A DNA stretch of 64,000 nt from Pseudobutyrivibrio sp. 49 (GCF_900100545.1 NZ_FNDP01000012.1:19605-83604); one strand, 5' to 3'; counted from the first letter of the stretch, positions 10,069-18,423 are shown. Program-made: numbers and translations. Notes: generated from the letters alone by a model not told the origin.

Positions 10069-11115
10069 ATGTCATTAGAAGAATACAAGGGCGTAGCTAT
10101 ATTCGCTCAGCAGGTTGATAATAAACTTAGCTCAATTGCCTTCGAACTTATCGGCAAGGCACATGAGCTTGCAGCAGATTTAGGAACAGACGTTACAGCA
10201 GTTGTACTTGGTAAGGATATCGCAGGTCTTGCAGATAAGCTTGGCGAGTACGGTGCAGACAAGGTTGTTCTTATTGACGATCCAGCACTTGAAACATATC
10301 GTACAGAGCCATACGCACAGGCTCTTACAGCTTATATTAATGAGTACAAGCCAGAGATCATGCTCGTTGGTGCAACAGCAATCGGTCGTGATCTTGGTCC
10401 TACAGTTTCAGCTAGAGTTAAGACAGGTCTTACAGCTGACTGTACATCACTTGAGATTGGTGATTTCCCACTCGTAGCTAAGGAAGGACAGGAGCAGAAG
10501 CACAATCAGCTTCTTATGACTCGTCCAGCATTCGGTGGTAACACAATCGCTACAATCGCTTGCCCAGACAACCGTCCACAGATGGCTACAGTTCGTCCAG
10601 GTGTTATGCAGAAGCTTCCTAAGGAGGCTGGTAGAAAGGCTGAGGTTATCAACTTCAAGCCAGAGCTTAAGGAGAACAACAGATTCGTTGAGATCCTTAA
10701 CATCGTTAAGAACGTTACAAACACAGTAGATATCATGGATGCTAAGATCCTTGTATCTGGTGGTCGTGGTGTTGGTTCTCCAGAGAACTTCAAGCTCCTT
10801 GAGGATCTTGCAGAGGTTCTTGGTGGAACAGTATCTTGCTCACGTGCCGTTGTAGATTCAGGCTGGAAGCCAAAGGATCTTCAGGTAGGTCAGACAGGTA
10901 AGACTGTACGTCCTAACGTATACTTTGCAATCGGTATCTCTGGTGCTATCCAGCATACAGCAGGTATGGAAGAGTCTGATATCATCATCGCTATCAACAA
11001 GGATGAGACAGCTCCTATCTTTGATGTAGCTGATTACGGTATCGTAGGAGATCTTAACAAGATTGTTCCAGCTCTTACAGAGGCTCTTAAGGCTGAGCTC
11101 GCTGCTCAGAACTAA
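10069..11115 (+). CDS. etfA: Electron transfer flavoprotein alpha subunit
   Basis: 348 residues. The C-terminal FAD domain has SGGRGVGSPENFKLLEDLA, SRAVVDSGW, QVGQTGKTVRPN and FAIGISGAIQHTAGM, all EtfA signatures. The N-terminal domain lacks the extra ferredoxin cluster that some EtfA proteins carry. SD aagaggagg. Last gene of the butyrate operon; terminal enzymes (CoA-transferase or Ptb-Buk) and crotonase are not in this window. Confidence 0.96.
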   Translation: MSLEEYKGVAIFAQQVDNKLSSIAFELIGKAHELAADLGTDVTAVVLGKDIAGLADKLGEYGADKVVLIDDPALETYRTEPYAQALTAYINEYKPEIMLVGATAIGRDLGPTVSARVKTGLTADCTSLEIGDFPLVAKEGQEQKHNQLLMTRPAFGGNTIATIACPDNRPQMATVRPGVMQKLPKEAGRKAEVINFKPELKENNRFVEILNIVKNVTNTVDIMDAKILVSGGRGVGSPENFKLLEDLAEVLGGTVSCSRAVVDSGWKPKDLQVGQTGKTVRPNVYFAIGISGAIQHTAGMEESDIIIAINKDETAPIFDVADYGIVGDLNKIVPALTEALKAELAAQN

Positions 11116-11116
11116 T

Positions 11117-11198
11117 TTCACGATTTATCGAGTTTACGAAGAAAAATCGTGAACCCCGACAATCCCTTCACCGAAGGTGAACTTAAAATGGGATTGTC
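11117..11198 (+). other. Two strong hairpins directly after etfA
   Basis: Hairpin 1 is a perfect 10-bp stem, ttcacgattt (11117-11126) with aaatcgtgaa (11144-11153). Hairpin 2 is a 9-bp stem, gacaatccc (11158-11166) with gggattgtc (11190-11198), enclosing ttcacc-gaa-ggtgaa. Neither is followed by a T run, so they look more like 3'-end stabilisers or a processing site than intrinsic terminators. The ttcac/gtgaa segments of the two hairpins could also pair with each other. Confidence 0.6.
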
Positions 11199-11274
11199 TC
11201 TTAAAAAAAGGGGCAATATCTATTCTTAACAAAGATTAGATTTTTCCTATAATTTCTTTCTTTAATTTTTTTAG

Positions 11275-11297
11275 AGGCGGGTCCATTGGACTCGCCT
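11275..11297 (+). terminator. Probable terminator of butyrate operon, next to MATE promoter
   Basis: Ten-base stem aggcgggtcc / ggactcgcct (one G-U) with a 3-base loop, followed by tttagtattta. The T tract is short, so efficiency is uncertain. It abuts the MATE promoter. Confidence 0.5.
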
Positions 11298-11311
11298 TTA
11301 GTATTTATAAG

Positions 11312-11320
11312 TGGTAAAAT
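11312..11320 (+). promoter_or_regulatory. Extended -10 element giving a possibly leaderless MATE mRNA
   Basis: TG-G-TAAAAT with its last base at 11320. The usual transcription start 6-8 bases downstream coincides with the A of the ATG at 11327. Confidence 0.5.
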
Positions 11321-11326
11321 CAACAT

Positions 11327-12688
11327 ATGAACAGTTCAAAAATCGATATGACTCATGGCCCTCTCTTGGGCAAATTAATTATCTTTACTATCCCTATTAT
11401 TTTGTCAGGTGTGTTGCAGCTCCTTTTTAATGCAGCTGATGTAATTGTTGTGGGCCGTTTTGCGGGCGAAGCCAGTCTTGCAGCTGTAGGCTCTACTAAT
11501 TCTTTAATAAATCTCATGACAAACCTGTTTATAGGTATGTCTGTTGGCGCTAATGTTTGCGCAGCCCAGTTTTTTGGTGCGGGACATTATGACGATGTAA
11601 AGAAAACAGTTCATACCAGCACTGCTTTTTCGTTAATTTGTGGTGTTGTTCTTATATTTATTGGTTTGTTTGGTGCAAAGCCAATGCTTACCATTATGGG
11701 CTCACCAGCTGATGTAATGTCTCTGGCGACTCTCTATGTTCGAATTTATTTCCTAGCTATGCCAGCTATAATGCTTTATAACTTTCTTGCGGCAATTCTT
11801 CGTTCAGCAGGAGATACTAAGCATCCACTTATCTTCCTTACTATAGCAGGCGTGATAAATGTTTTATTTAATCTTGTTTTAGTTATTGCGTTTAAGCTTG
11901 GTGTGGCAGGTGTTGCTATTGCTACAGTTACATCAAACTATATATCGTGCATCATGCTTGTGGGCTTCTTTAAAAAGCAGGAGGACGCCTTGAAGCTTGA
12001 ATTTTCTAAGGTTAGCATAGATAAGAGAATATTAAATCGTATTATAAGAATTGGGCTACCTGCCGGAATTCAGGGCACGGTGTTCTCATTATCTAATGTT
12101 GTGATTCAGTCTGCTATAAATTCCTTTGGTACTGCTGTTATCGCAGGTTCATCTGCCGCAGCGAGCATAGAAGGATTTGTATATATTTCAATGAACTCAG
12201 TTTCTCAGACCACAGTTACCTTTGTAGGTCAAAACTATGGTGCTGGAGATGAAAAGAGAGTTAAAAAGGTTATATTTGAAAGCTTGGGAATAGTTACTGT
12301 AGTTGGATTAATTATGGGCAATTTGGCATATGGTTTCTCAGGGCCGCTTTTAGGGGTTTATACGGACAGCGCAGATGCCATAGCTGCTGGTACACTTCGT
12401 CTATTCTGGGTTTGCTGCCCATATTTTCTTTGTGGAGTCATGGATACACTTACAGGCGGACTCCGCGGCTTGGGCAATTCCACATTACCTATGATAGTCT
12501 CATTGCTTGGAGCTTGTGTCACAAGACTCATTTGGATAGCCACATATTTCCAGGTTCATCACACACAAAATGTTTTGTTCTTCTCATACCCTGGTAGCTG
12601 GCTACTGACTCTGACAGTCCACAGCATCTGCCTTACAATCCTGTATAAGAAGTGGGTACAGAAGAAGAATTCGGAAATTCGAATTTAG
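11327..12688 (+). CDS. MATE family multidrug/sodium antiporter
   Basis: 453 residues with about twelve hydrophobic segments. The N-terminal MTHGPLLGKLIIFTIP and VGRFAGEASLAAVGST blocks, GGLRGLGNSTLPM near the end and PAGIQGTVFSLSN starting the second half are typical of MATE exporters (NorM/DinF branch). They extrude drugs or metabolites using a cation gradient; substrate unknown. No Shine-Dalgarno is visible before either candidate ATG (11327 or eight codons later), and a -10 element ends six bases upstream, so the message may be leaderless. The stop codon overlaps the SD of the next gene. Confidence 0.92.
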   Translation: MNSSKIDMTHGPLLGKLIIFTIPIILSGVLQLLFNAADVIVVGRFAGEASLAAVGSTNSLINLMTNLFIGMSVGANVCAAQFFGAGHYDDVKKTVHTSTAFSLICGVVLIFIGLFGAKPMLTIMGSPADVMSLATLYVRIYFLAMPAIMLYNFLAAILRSAGDTKHPLIFLTIAGVINVLFNLVLVIAFKLGVAGVAIATVTSNYISCIMLVGFFKKQEDALKLEFSKVSIDKRILNRIIRIGLPAGIQGTVFSLSNVVIQSAINSFGTAVIAGSSAAASIEGFVYISMNSVSQTTVTFVGQNYGAGDEKRVKKVIFESLGIVTVVGLIMGNLAYGFSGPLLGVYTDSADAIAAGTLRLFWVCCPYFLCGVMDTLTGGLRGLGNSTLPMIVSLLGACVTRLIWIATYFQVHHTQNVLFFSYPGSWLLTLTVHSICLTILYKKWVQKKNSEIRI

Positions 12689-12699
12689 GAGGTTTTTAC

Positions 12700-14454
12700 A
12701 TGTATTGGAAGGAAATGCTTTCCGCTATCGCAAAGCCGGATAAAAACGCCAAAAGATATGAGCTTTCCACAGACTTTAAATATACAGGTCTGCAGGAATA
12801 TCCGCGCCCTCAGATGCAGCGTAAATCCTATATAAATCTGAACGGTCAGTGGGATTATCGCATTATAGATGGCAAAGGGCAGGTGGTATGTGCCGGTCCT
12901 ATAGAGGTTCCATTTTCTCCTGAAACAAGGCTTTCAGGGACAGAGAGGCATATCCTTCTTCCAGAAGAGACTCTTGAGTATACCAAGGTTTTTGATATTG
13001 ATAAGATAAAGAATAATAAACATCTTCTGATTCATTTTGGAGCCGTTGATCAGGTGGCTCAGGTATTTCTTAATGGTATAAATCTTGGCATACATGAGGG
13101 AGGGTATACCTCCTTTACCTTTGACATTACTGATTATGTGGTGGAGGGAGATAATGAGCTGAAGGTAAAGGTTCGTGATTATACAGATAAGGTGGGTTAT
13201 GCCCGTGGAAAACAGAGCCTTGAGCCATGCGGAATGTGGTACAGCGCCCAGAGTGGAATCTGGCAGACAGTATGGATGGAATGGGTGCCTGATGCTTACG
13301 TCAGCAAGATTCTCATTACGCCAGATATCGATAACGACAGACTCACACTGGAGCTTAAGGTTTCAGAGATGAAGGGACAGGTGAAGATAGATACATCAAA
13401 TCCTGATTTAATAAAAGAGTTTAGCGTAGATAAGATAAGCGATGACAAACTGCTTGTGAGAATTGAACTAAACGATTATAAGCTTTGGACACCGGAAGAT
13501 CCGCAGCTTTATTTCATAAATGTACACTATGGTAAAGATAGTTTTTCTACTTATTTTGCTATGAGGCATTTTGGAGTAGAGAAAGATGATAAGGCTATTC
13601 CACGTCTAAGTTTGAATCACAAGCCATTATTTATGAATGGAGTTTTGGACCAGGGATATTATCCAGAGAGTCTCATGACGCCACCTAGCGATGATGCAAT
13701 GATTTATGATATCGAGACCATTAAGGGGCTTGGTTTTAATATGATTCGTAAGCATTGCAAGGTGGAGCCTATGCGTTGGTATTTCCACTGTGACAGACTT
13801 GGAATGATAGTGTGGCAGGATATTGTAAATGGCGGTACAAAGTACGATATGAACATGATTTGCAATATTCCTACAGTGGTGCGTCCATTTGGAAATACAA
13901 AGGATAAAAATCGACTTTTCTTGAGATTTACAGGGCGAAATACAGCAAAATCCAAGGAAGTTTGGCATAAAGAATGCAGAGAAATTATGGAGCAGCTGAG
14001 AAATGTTCCATCCCTGGGACAGTGGTGCCTTTTTAATGAAGGCTGGGGTCAGTTTGATGCTAATGATTGTCTGAAATTCGCGTTGAAATTTGATGATACA
14101 AGACCTATAGATGCTGCCTCAGGCTGGTTCCATGAGGGATGCGGAGATGTTTTCTCTGAACATAAATACTTCGAAGAGCTTAAGGTAAAGCTTGGTCAGC
14201 GACCTTATGTTATATCAGAATATGGAGGTTTCTCACTTAAGGTGGGAAATCATGTGACCAGAGATGTAGTATACGGTTATAAGAAATATAGTCATCAGAA
14301 GGATTTGCAGGATGCCTACAACGAATTGATGGCAAAAATAAAGTCCCTCGAATTTGAGGGACTTGCAGGTGCTGTGTTTACTCAGGCCACCGATATAGAG
14401 GATGAGGTCAACGGCCTCATTACTTACGATCGGAAGGTGCAAAAACTGTATTAA
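12700..14454 (+). CDS. Glycoside hydrolase family 2 enzyme, cytoplasmic
   Basis: 584 residues from the ATG at 12700, chosen for the perfect aggagg that overlaps the MATE stop; an earlier in-frame start lacks an SD. Domain order is jelly-roll sugar-binding domain (about 40-190, with FGAVDQVAQVFLNG), immunoglobulin-like domain, then TIM barrel with the acid/base region FNEGWGQF and nucleophile region ISEYGGFS. These support a beta-galactosidase/glucuronidase-type retaining enzyme; specificity cannot be told. No signal peptide, so it acts on imported oligosaccharides. Its 3' end overlaps the convergent ThrE gene by 35 bases. Confidence 0.9.
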   Translation: MYWKEMLSAIAKPDKNAKRYELSTDFKYTGLQEYPRPQMQRKSYINLNGQWDYRIIDGKGQVVCAGPIEVPFSPETRLSGTERHILLPEETLEYTKVFDIDKIKNNKHLLIHFGAVDQVAQVFLNGINLGIHEGGYTSFTFDITDYVVEGDNELKVKVRDYTDKVGYARGKQSLEPCGMWYSAQSGIWQTVWMEWVPDAYVSKILITPDIDNDRLTLELKVSEMKGQVKIDTSNPDLIKEFSVDKISDDKLLVRIELNDYKLWTPEDPQLYFINVHYGKDSFSTYFAMRHFGVEKDDKAIPRLSLNHKPLFMNGVLDQGYYPESLMTPPSDDAMIYDIETIKGLGFNMIRKHCKVEPMRWYFHCDRLGMIVWQDIVNGGTKYDMNMICNIPTVVRPFGNTKDKNRLFLRFTGRNTAKSKEVWHKECREIMEQLRNVPSLGQWCLFNEGWGQFDANDCLKFALKFDDTRPIDAASGWFHEGCGDVFSEHKYFEELKVKLGQRPYVISEYGGFSLKVGNHVTRDVVYGYKKYSHQKDLQDAYNELMAKIKSLEFEGLAGAVFTQATDIEDEVNGLITYDRKVQKLY

Positions 14455-14875
14455 ACCAGCTTTGTGGGAATGCCATTCCAAGAATGATTCCCATTACGAT
14501 AGCACCAGCTGTCTTAAGTGTAGACAGACCTGACTGACTGAAGTTGTTCATGTCATTCATGATTAAATAGAATGAAGTATAGTAGATTCCTGCGCCGGGT
14601 ACCAATGGGAAAATTCCTGATATAAGGTAAACGGTGACAGGATTCTTTCTTTTTGAGGCAATAGCTCTTGAAAAGAAGGTAAGGGCTAAAGAACCAACAA
14701 CATTTCCAAGAGTAGGAGCGCCAAGTGCGTTGGAAATAATTGAATAGAAAATCCAACCGATGGCACCTGAAATACCACAATACCAAAGCTCAGAACGAGG
14801 AGCCGAGAAGACGATGGCAAAGGCAACCGTTGCCACCATGGCGACTACAAATTCAATAATATAATTAACGTACAT
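14420..14875 (-). CDS. ThrE-type threonine/serine exporter, small subunit-like (DUF3815)
   Basis: About 151 residues from the ATG at 14875; a GTG at 14887 is too close to the aggagg to be the start. Four or five hydrophobic segments, with APTLGNVVGSLALTFFSR and the conserved SGIFPLVPGAGIYYT. Split ThrE systems pair this half with the larger N-terminal half, here the upstream gene, which it overlaps by 11 bases (translational coupling). Members export threonine/serine or small organic acids. Its 3' end overlaps the convergent GH2 gene by 35 bases. Confidence 0.85.
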   Translation of the reverse strand: MYVNYIIEFVVAMVATVAFAIVFSAPRSELWYCGISGAIGWIFYSIISNALGAPTLGNVVGSLALTFFSRAIASKRKNPVTVYLISGIFPLVPGAGIYYTSFYLIMNDMNNFSQSGLSTLKTAGAIVMGIILGMAFPQSWFNTVFAPSDRK

Positions 14876-15650
14876 ATAAGAAGGCACCTCCTCCGCAAAT
14901 CTGAACTATTGTGATAACAATACCTACGCCAACTGCGATACAGAAGGCAGTGAGGAGGGCGTCAATTAATCTTATTGAGCCTGAAAGATAATCGCTATTA
15001 ATGAAGTCTCTGATACTGTTTGTAAGTGGAATACCAGGAACAAGCGGCATGATTCCGCCAATGATAATCTTATCGGAATGGATAGGAAGTCCTGTAAAAG
15101 CAAAGGCAAAGGCCAATACAGAAATAACTATACTTCCAAGAACATTAGTGACGGTTTTGGAATTGTTCATTCCTGCTTCAAAATGAAGGAATATGCGAAG
15201 TAGACATCCAACAATTGTAGCGATAACTCCGTCTAATGCAGTACCTCCAAAAAGGTATGCGAAGCCACCGCAGCCGATTCCTGTTGCAAGTATCATTACA
15301 GGAAGATTATAGCCAGGAAGTTTTTTGTATTCCGCAAGCTTTACCCAGGCATCTTCTATAGAAATGTTCTTTGCACAAACTTCTCTGCAAAGACTGTTAA
15401 GCGCTGCAATTCTTGCTAAGTGCATAGGGTACATAGGTACATGACGAATCATTGAGCTGGCATGCTCTGTCACCTCATCTGCACTGGCGAAAATTCCATT
15501 ACTGAGAACGTAAACGTCACAGTCAGTAATATCATATGAATTTAAAATGGCAAGGACACTGTCCTCTACCCTGTAAACCTCTGCGCCATTTCGCAGGAGA
15601 ATATCTCCTAATTCAACGGCAAAGGATAAGACTTTTTGTGTATCTGTCAT
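14865..15650 (-). CDS. ThrE-type threonine/serine exporter, large half (DUF1212)
   Basis: 261 residues. The N-terminus LLRNGAEVYRVEDSV is the conserved cytoplasmic motif of this family, followed by about five hydrophobic segments and GGIMPLVPGIPLTNSIRD, the hallmark loop. SD gggag five bases before ATG. Paired with the overlapping small subunit. Function as amino-acid exporter is from family knowledge. Confidence 0.88.
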   Translation of the reverse strand: MTDTQKVLSFAVELGDILLRNGAEVYRVEDSVLAILNSYDITDCDVYVLSNGIFASADEVTEHASSMIRHVPMYPMHLARIAALNSLCREVCAKNISIEDAWVKLAEYKKLPGYNLPVMILATGIGCGGFAYLFGGTALDGVIATIVGCLLRIFLHFEAGMNNSKTVTNVLGSIVISVLAFAFAFTGLPIHSDKIIIGGIMPLVPGIPLTNSIRDFINSDYLSGSIRLIDALLTAFCIAVGVGIVITIVQICGGGAFLYVR

Positions 15651-15715
15651 AGTGTCTCCCTTAGAAATTATTTCTCAAAATGATTATGTATGAAATTTGT
15701 TTTTTTTTCAACACC

Positions 15716-15917
15716 GGTGGATAAATTTAACGATTGTGGATAACTTTGTGGGAAAAATTTGTTCGTTGATTTATGACTCACTTGGGTTGAAAAGATTGCT
15801 GAGACCTTGTGGTTTCTAGATTCAGGAGACAGAAGATTCAGATATTTAACACTTATTTGCGCACATGATTGAACTTGTCCTCAATTCAGAAAACATAATT
15901 GTGGATAATGTGGATAA
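15716..15917 (+). other. Cluster of DnaA boxes
   Basis: Three perfect DnaA 9-mers in one orientation, TGTGGATAA (reverse complement of TTATCCACA), at 15735-15743, 15900-15908 and 15909-15917. The last two abut exactly. A one-mismatch copy, GGTGGATAA, is at 15716-15724. The region is AT-rich and noncoding (15651-16100) between the divergent thrE and mrp genes. No dnaA, dnaN or rep gene is nearby, so a DnaA-titrating or regulatory cluster is as likely as an origin. Confidence 0.65.
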
Positions 15918-16022
15918 CTGACACTTTCAGTTGAATCAAAAAACAACTGCTGATTAGTCAGGGATATTAATATACCAGTAAAAAGATGTATCAATAAATA
16001 TACGCAAAATTCGAAACGATTA

Positions 16023-16031
16023 TGTTATACT
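16023..16031 (+). promoter_or_regulatory. Extended -10 promoter of mrp
   Basis: TG-T-TATACT about 70 bases before the mrp start. The longer string tatgttatactattct recurs exactly ahead of pyrC (51753-51768). Confidence 0.6.
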
Positions 16032-16100
16032 ATTCTGCGGATATTTTTCATATAAGATATGTAAATATATAATAAGTAATACAAAGTAGGAGGTCTAATA

Positions 16101-16964
16101 ATGGCAGAGAATAGTTCATGTTCTTCAGCAAGCAGCTGCTCACGTGGCTCCTGTGAAGGATGCCCATCAGCAGAGGCAGCAAAGGCTGGAGTTAGAAATA
16201 CAGCTTTTCTTGAGGCACCAAATGCTAATTCAAATATTAAGCATGTAATCGGTGTAGTTTCAGGTAAGGGTGGCGTTGGTAAGTCACTCATCACATCATC
16301 ACTTGCAGGTGTTATGGCACGTGCTGGCTATAAGGTAGGTATCCTTGATGCCGATATCACTGGTCCATCTATTCCAAAGATGTTTGGTGTTCATGGTCCT
16401 GCAGCAGCAAGCGCAGAGGGCGAGATGCTTCCTGAGATTGCTGAGGATGGCACAAAGATTATGTCAGTAAACCTTATCCTTGATGATGAGGAGTCTCCAG
16501 TAGTATGGAGAGGTCCTGTTATCGCAGGTGTTGTAAAGCAGTTCTGGACAGACGTAGCATGGGGCGAGCTTGATTATCTCTTCGTAGATATGCCACCAGG
16601 AACAGGTGATGTTCCACTTACTTGCTTCCAGTCACTTCCAGTAGACGGTATCGTTATCGTTACAAGCCCACAGGAGCTTGTACAGATGATTGTAAAGAAG
16701 GCTTACAACATGGCTGATATGATGCATATCCCAGTTCTTGGTCTTGTAGAGAATTACTCTTACATCAAGTGTCCAGACTGCGGAAAGAAGATTGAAATCT
16801 TCGGTGAGAGTCATATCGATGAGGTTGCTGCTGGTCTTAATATCCCAGTTATTGGAAAGCTTCCAATGGATAGAGCATTTGCTACAGCAGCTGATGCAGG
16901 TCGTATCTTTGACGTAGAAAACGAGTACCTCGTTAGTGCGAAAGAGATATTAGAGAAATTATAA
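16101..16964 (+). CDS. mrp: Mrp/NBP35-type iron-sulfur carrier P-loop ATPase
   Basis: 287 residues. A Cys/Ser-rich start with CSRGSCEGCPS resembles the N-terminal cluster of NBP35-like proteins. Next come the deviant Walker A GKGGVGKS, the switch LDADITGPSIPKMFG, DMPPGTGDVPL and the CPDCGKK pair that binds a bridging Fe-S cluster. It assembles or transfers iron-sulfur clusters in the cytoplasm. SD taggagg. A structured RNA candidate lies between this gene and the cyclophilin. Confidence 0.92.
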   Translation: MAENSSCSSASSCSRGSCEGCPSAEAAKAGVRNTAFLEAPNANSNIKHVIGVVSGKGGVGKSLITSSLAGVMARAGYKVGILDADITGPSIPKMFGVHGPAAASAEGEMLPEIAEDGTKIMSVNLILDDEESPVVWRGPVIAGVVKQFWTDVAWGELDYLFVDMPPGTGDVPLTCFQSLPVDGIVIVTSPQELVQMIVKKAYNMADMMHIPVLGLVENYSYIKCPDCGKKIEIFGESHIDEVAAGLNIPVIGKLPMDRAFATAADAGRIFDVENEYLVSAKEILEKL

Positions 16965-16972
16965 ATTTAGAT

Positions 16973-17064
16973 GAGCTGGTAGGAAACAAGCTCTTAGATT
17001 TCTCAAGCGAATCGTGTTAGATGAGCGGAGAAATACTAAGGCTTGTAGCCGTGACCAGCGGATT
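16973..17064 (+). ncRNA. Structured RNA element copy A (possible cis-regulatory leader)
   Basis: Folds as P1 gctggt (16975-16980) with accagc (17054-17059); P2 acaagc-t-cttag with ctaag-gcttgt; P3 atttct with agaaat; and a variable 25-nt terminal loop. A second copy is at 59041-59132 with identical P2 and compensatory changes in P1 and P3. The 3' end, gcggattaa, runs straight into the SD of the cyclophilin gene, as expected for an element that controls ribosome access. I do not recognise it as a known riboswitch class. Confidence 0.65.
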
Positions 17065-17079
17065 AAAGGAGAGAGAAAA

Positions 17080-17601
17080 ATGGCACAGAATCCAGTAGTT
17101 ACAATTGAGATGGAAAATGGCGATATCATGAAAGCTGAGCTTTATCCTGAGATCGCTCCAAACACAGTTAATAACTTTATCAGCCTTATCAACCACAACT
17201 TCTATGATGGTGTAATCTTCCACAGAGTTATCAATGGCTTTATGCTTCAGGGTGGAGATCCAGACGGGACAGGAATGGGTGGCCCAGGCTACTCTATCAA
17301 GGGTGAGTTCTCAAATAATGGTTTCAAGAATGACCTTAAGCACGAGCCAGGTGTTCTTTCAATGGCACGTACAATGATTCCTGATTCAGCAGGAAGCCAG
17401 TTCTTCATCATGCACAAGACAAGCCCACATCTTGATGGCGAGTACGCTGCATTCGGTAAGGTTATCGAGGGTATGGATGTTGTTAATAAGATTGCAGAGG
17501 TTCCTACAGATTGGTCAGATCGCCCAACAGAGGAGCAGAAGATGAAGAAGGTTACAGTTGAGACTTTCGGTGTTGAGTATCCAGAGCCAGAGACAGTATA
17601 A
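17080..17601 (+). CDS. ppiB: Cyclophilin-type peptidyl-prolyl cis-trans isomerase
   Basis: 173 residues from the ATG at 17080, picked because aaaggagag precedes it; a longer frame would run through the RNA element. Typical core: FHRVINGFMLQGGDP with catalytic Arg, SAGSQFFIM, and HLDGEYAAFGKV. No signal peptide, so cytoplasmic folding helper. Followed by an intrinsic terminator. Its leader is almost entirely RNA element A. Confidence 0.95.
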   Translation: MAQNPVVTIEMENGDIMKAELYPEIAPNTVNNFISLINHNFYDGVIFHRVINGFMLQGGDPDGTGMGGPGYSIKGEFSNNGFKNDLKHEPGVLSMARTMIPDSAGSQFFIMHKTSPHLDGEYAAFGKVIEGMDVVNKIAEVPTDWSDRPTEEQKMKKVTVETFGVEYPEPETV

Positions 17602-17638
17602 TTCTATTTGCAATTTATAAAATATCATGGTATTATAA

Positions 17639-17667
17639 CGGCACGCTTTTGGCGTGTCGTTTTTTTC
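17639..17667 (+). terminator. Intrinsic terminator after cyclophilin
   Basis: Stem cggcacgc / gcgtgtcg with a 5-base loop and a run of seven T. Confidence 0.85.
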
Positions 17668-17712
17668 GTTTTATATTCTATAAGTCATTCGACTGTGTTT
17701 CACAGGAGAAAT

Positions 17713-18423
17713 ATGAAATTTAATACTATTTTTTTATGCTGCACGGTATGGGCGGTAGCTGGAGTGTTGGCTATTGTTTTTGCTCTTATGGGAAGTCTTA
17801 AAGAAAAAAGAAAGCATTCAGTTAAGATGATTTATTTAAGGCAGTTTATATTAATGGCTCAAAGCGGTAAAACCTCGGGAGAAATCATTAAGGAGCTATA
17901 CTATTTCTTTGTTGGTAATGAGCCAATGAGAAAAATTATGCTTAGGGCAATGAATATGCCAAATGTCAAAGGTCTGGATTATATTAATAGAAAAATCGGG
18001 TGTGATCCAATGAAGATTCTGCATGGGTTTCTGATAAAAAGGGAAGCGCAAAACAGAAGCAGACCACTGCCTTCGATTCCAGATGATATTATTCAATATT
18101 TCATTGATTTGACAGACCAGTGGGAGGAAGATTATCAGGAGACACTGCGTCTAAGGAGACAAAGAAAGATTAGAGGTACTCTTGAGATTTGCGCTTTCAT
18201 GCTGGTGAATTATCATCTATATAGCTGGTTGAGAACGGATTTGAGTTTGTGGATATTTGCAATTGTAAACACCCTTGGTGTGGTTTTCTTTATTATTCTT
18301 GAAAATGAAAAGACCCAATCGCCATCCAGAGGAATACAGGGACTGTATCATCTGGCAAGTGGAATGGGTCTCATAATCAATATATTTACTGTTGTGTCTG
18401 GGTGGCTTGGGCAGGTAGCTTGA
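17713..18423 (+). CDS. Uncharacterised membrane protein
   Basis: 236 residues from the ATG at 17713 (SD caggag at good distance); an earlier in-frame start would translate through the terminator. One hydrophobic segment at the N-terminus (about residues 5-25), a long basic/amphipathic middle with many Arg and Lys, and two to three hydrophobic segments near the C-terminus. No family recognised. Its last 38 bases overlap the 3' end of the convergent CorC/HlyC gene. Confidence 0.65.
   Translation: MKFNTIFLCCTVWAVAGVLAIVFALMGSLKEKRKHSVKMIYLRQFILMAQSGKTSGEIIKELYYFFVGNEPMRKIMLRAMNMPNVKGLDYINRKIGCDPMKILHGFLIKREAQNRSRPLPSIPDDIIQYFIDLTDQWEEDYQETLRLRRQRKIRGTLEICAFMLVNYHLYSWLRTDLSLWIFAIVNTLGVVFFIILENEKTQSPSRGIQGLYHLASGMGLIINIFTVVSGWLGQVA

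Noticed and set aside
15651..16100. Chromosomal replication origin
   Set aside because: DnaA boxes are real, but dnaA, dnaN, recF and gyrase genes are absent and no clear unwinding element was identified; kept as a box cluster only.
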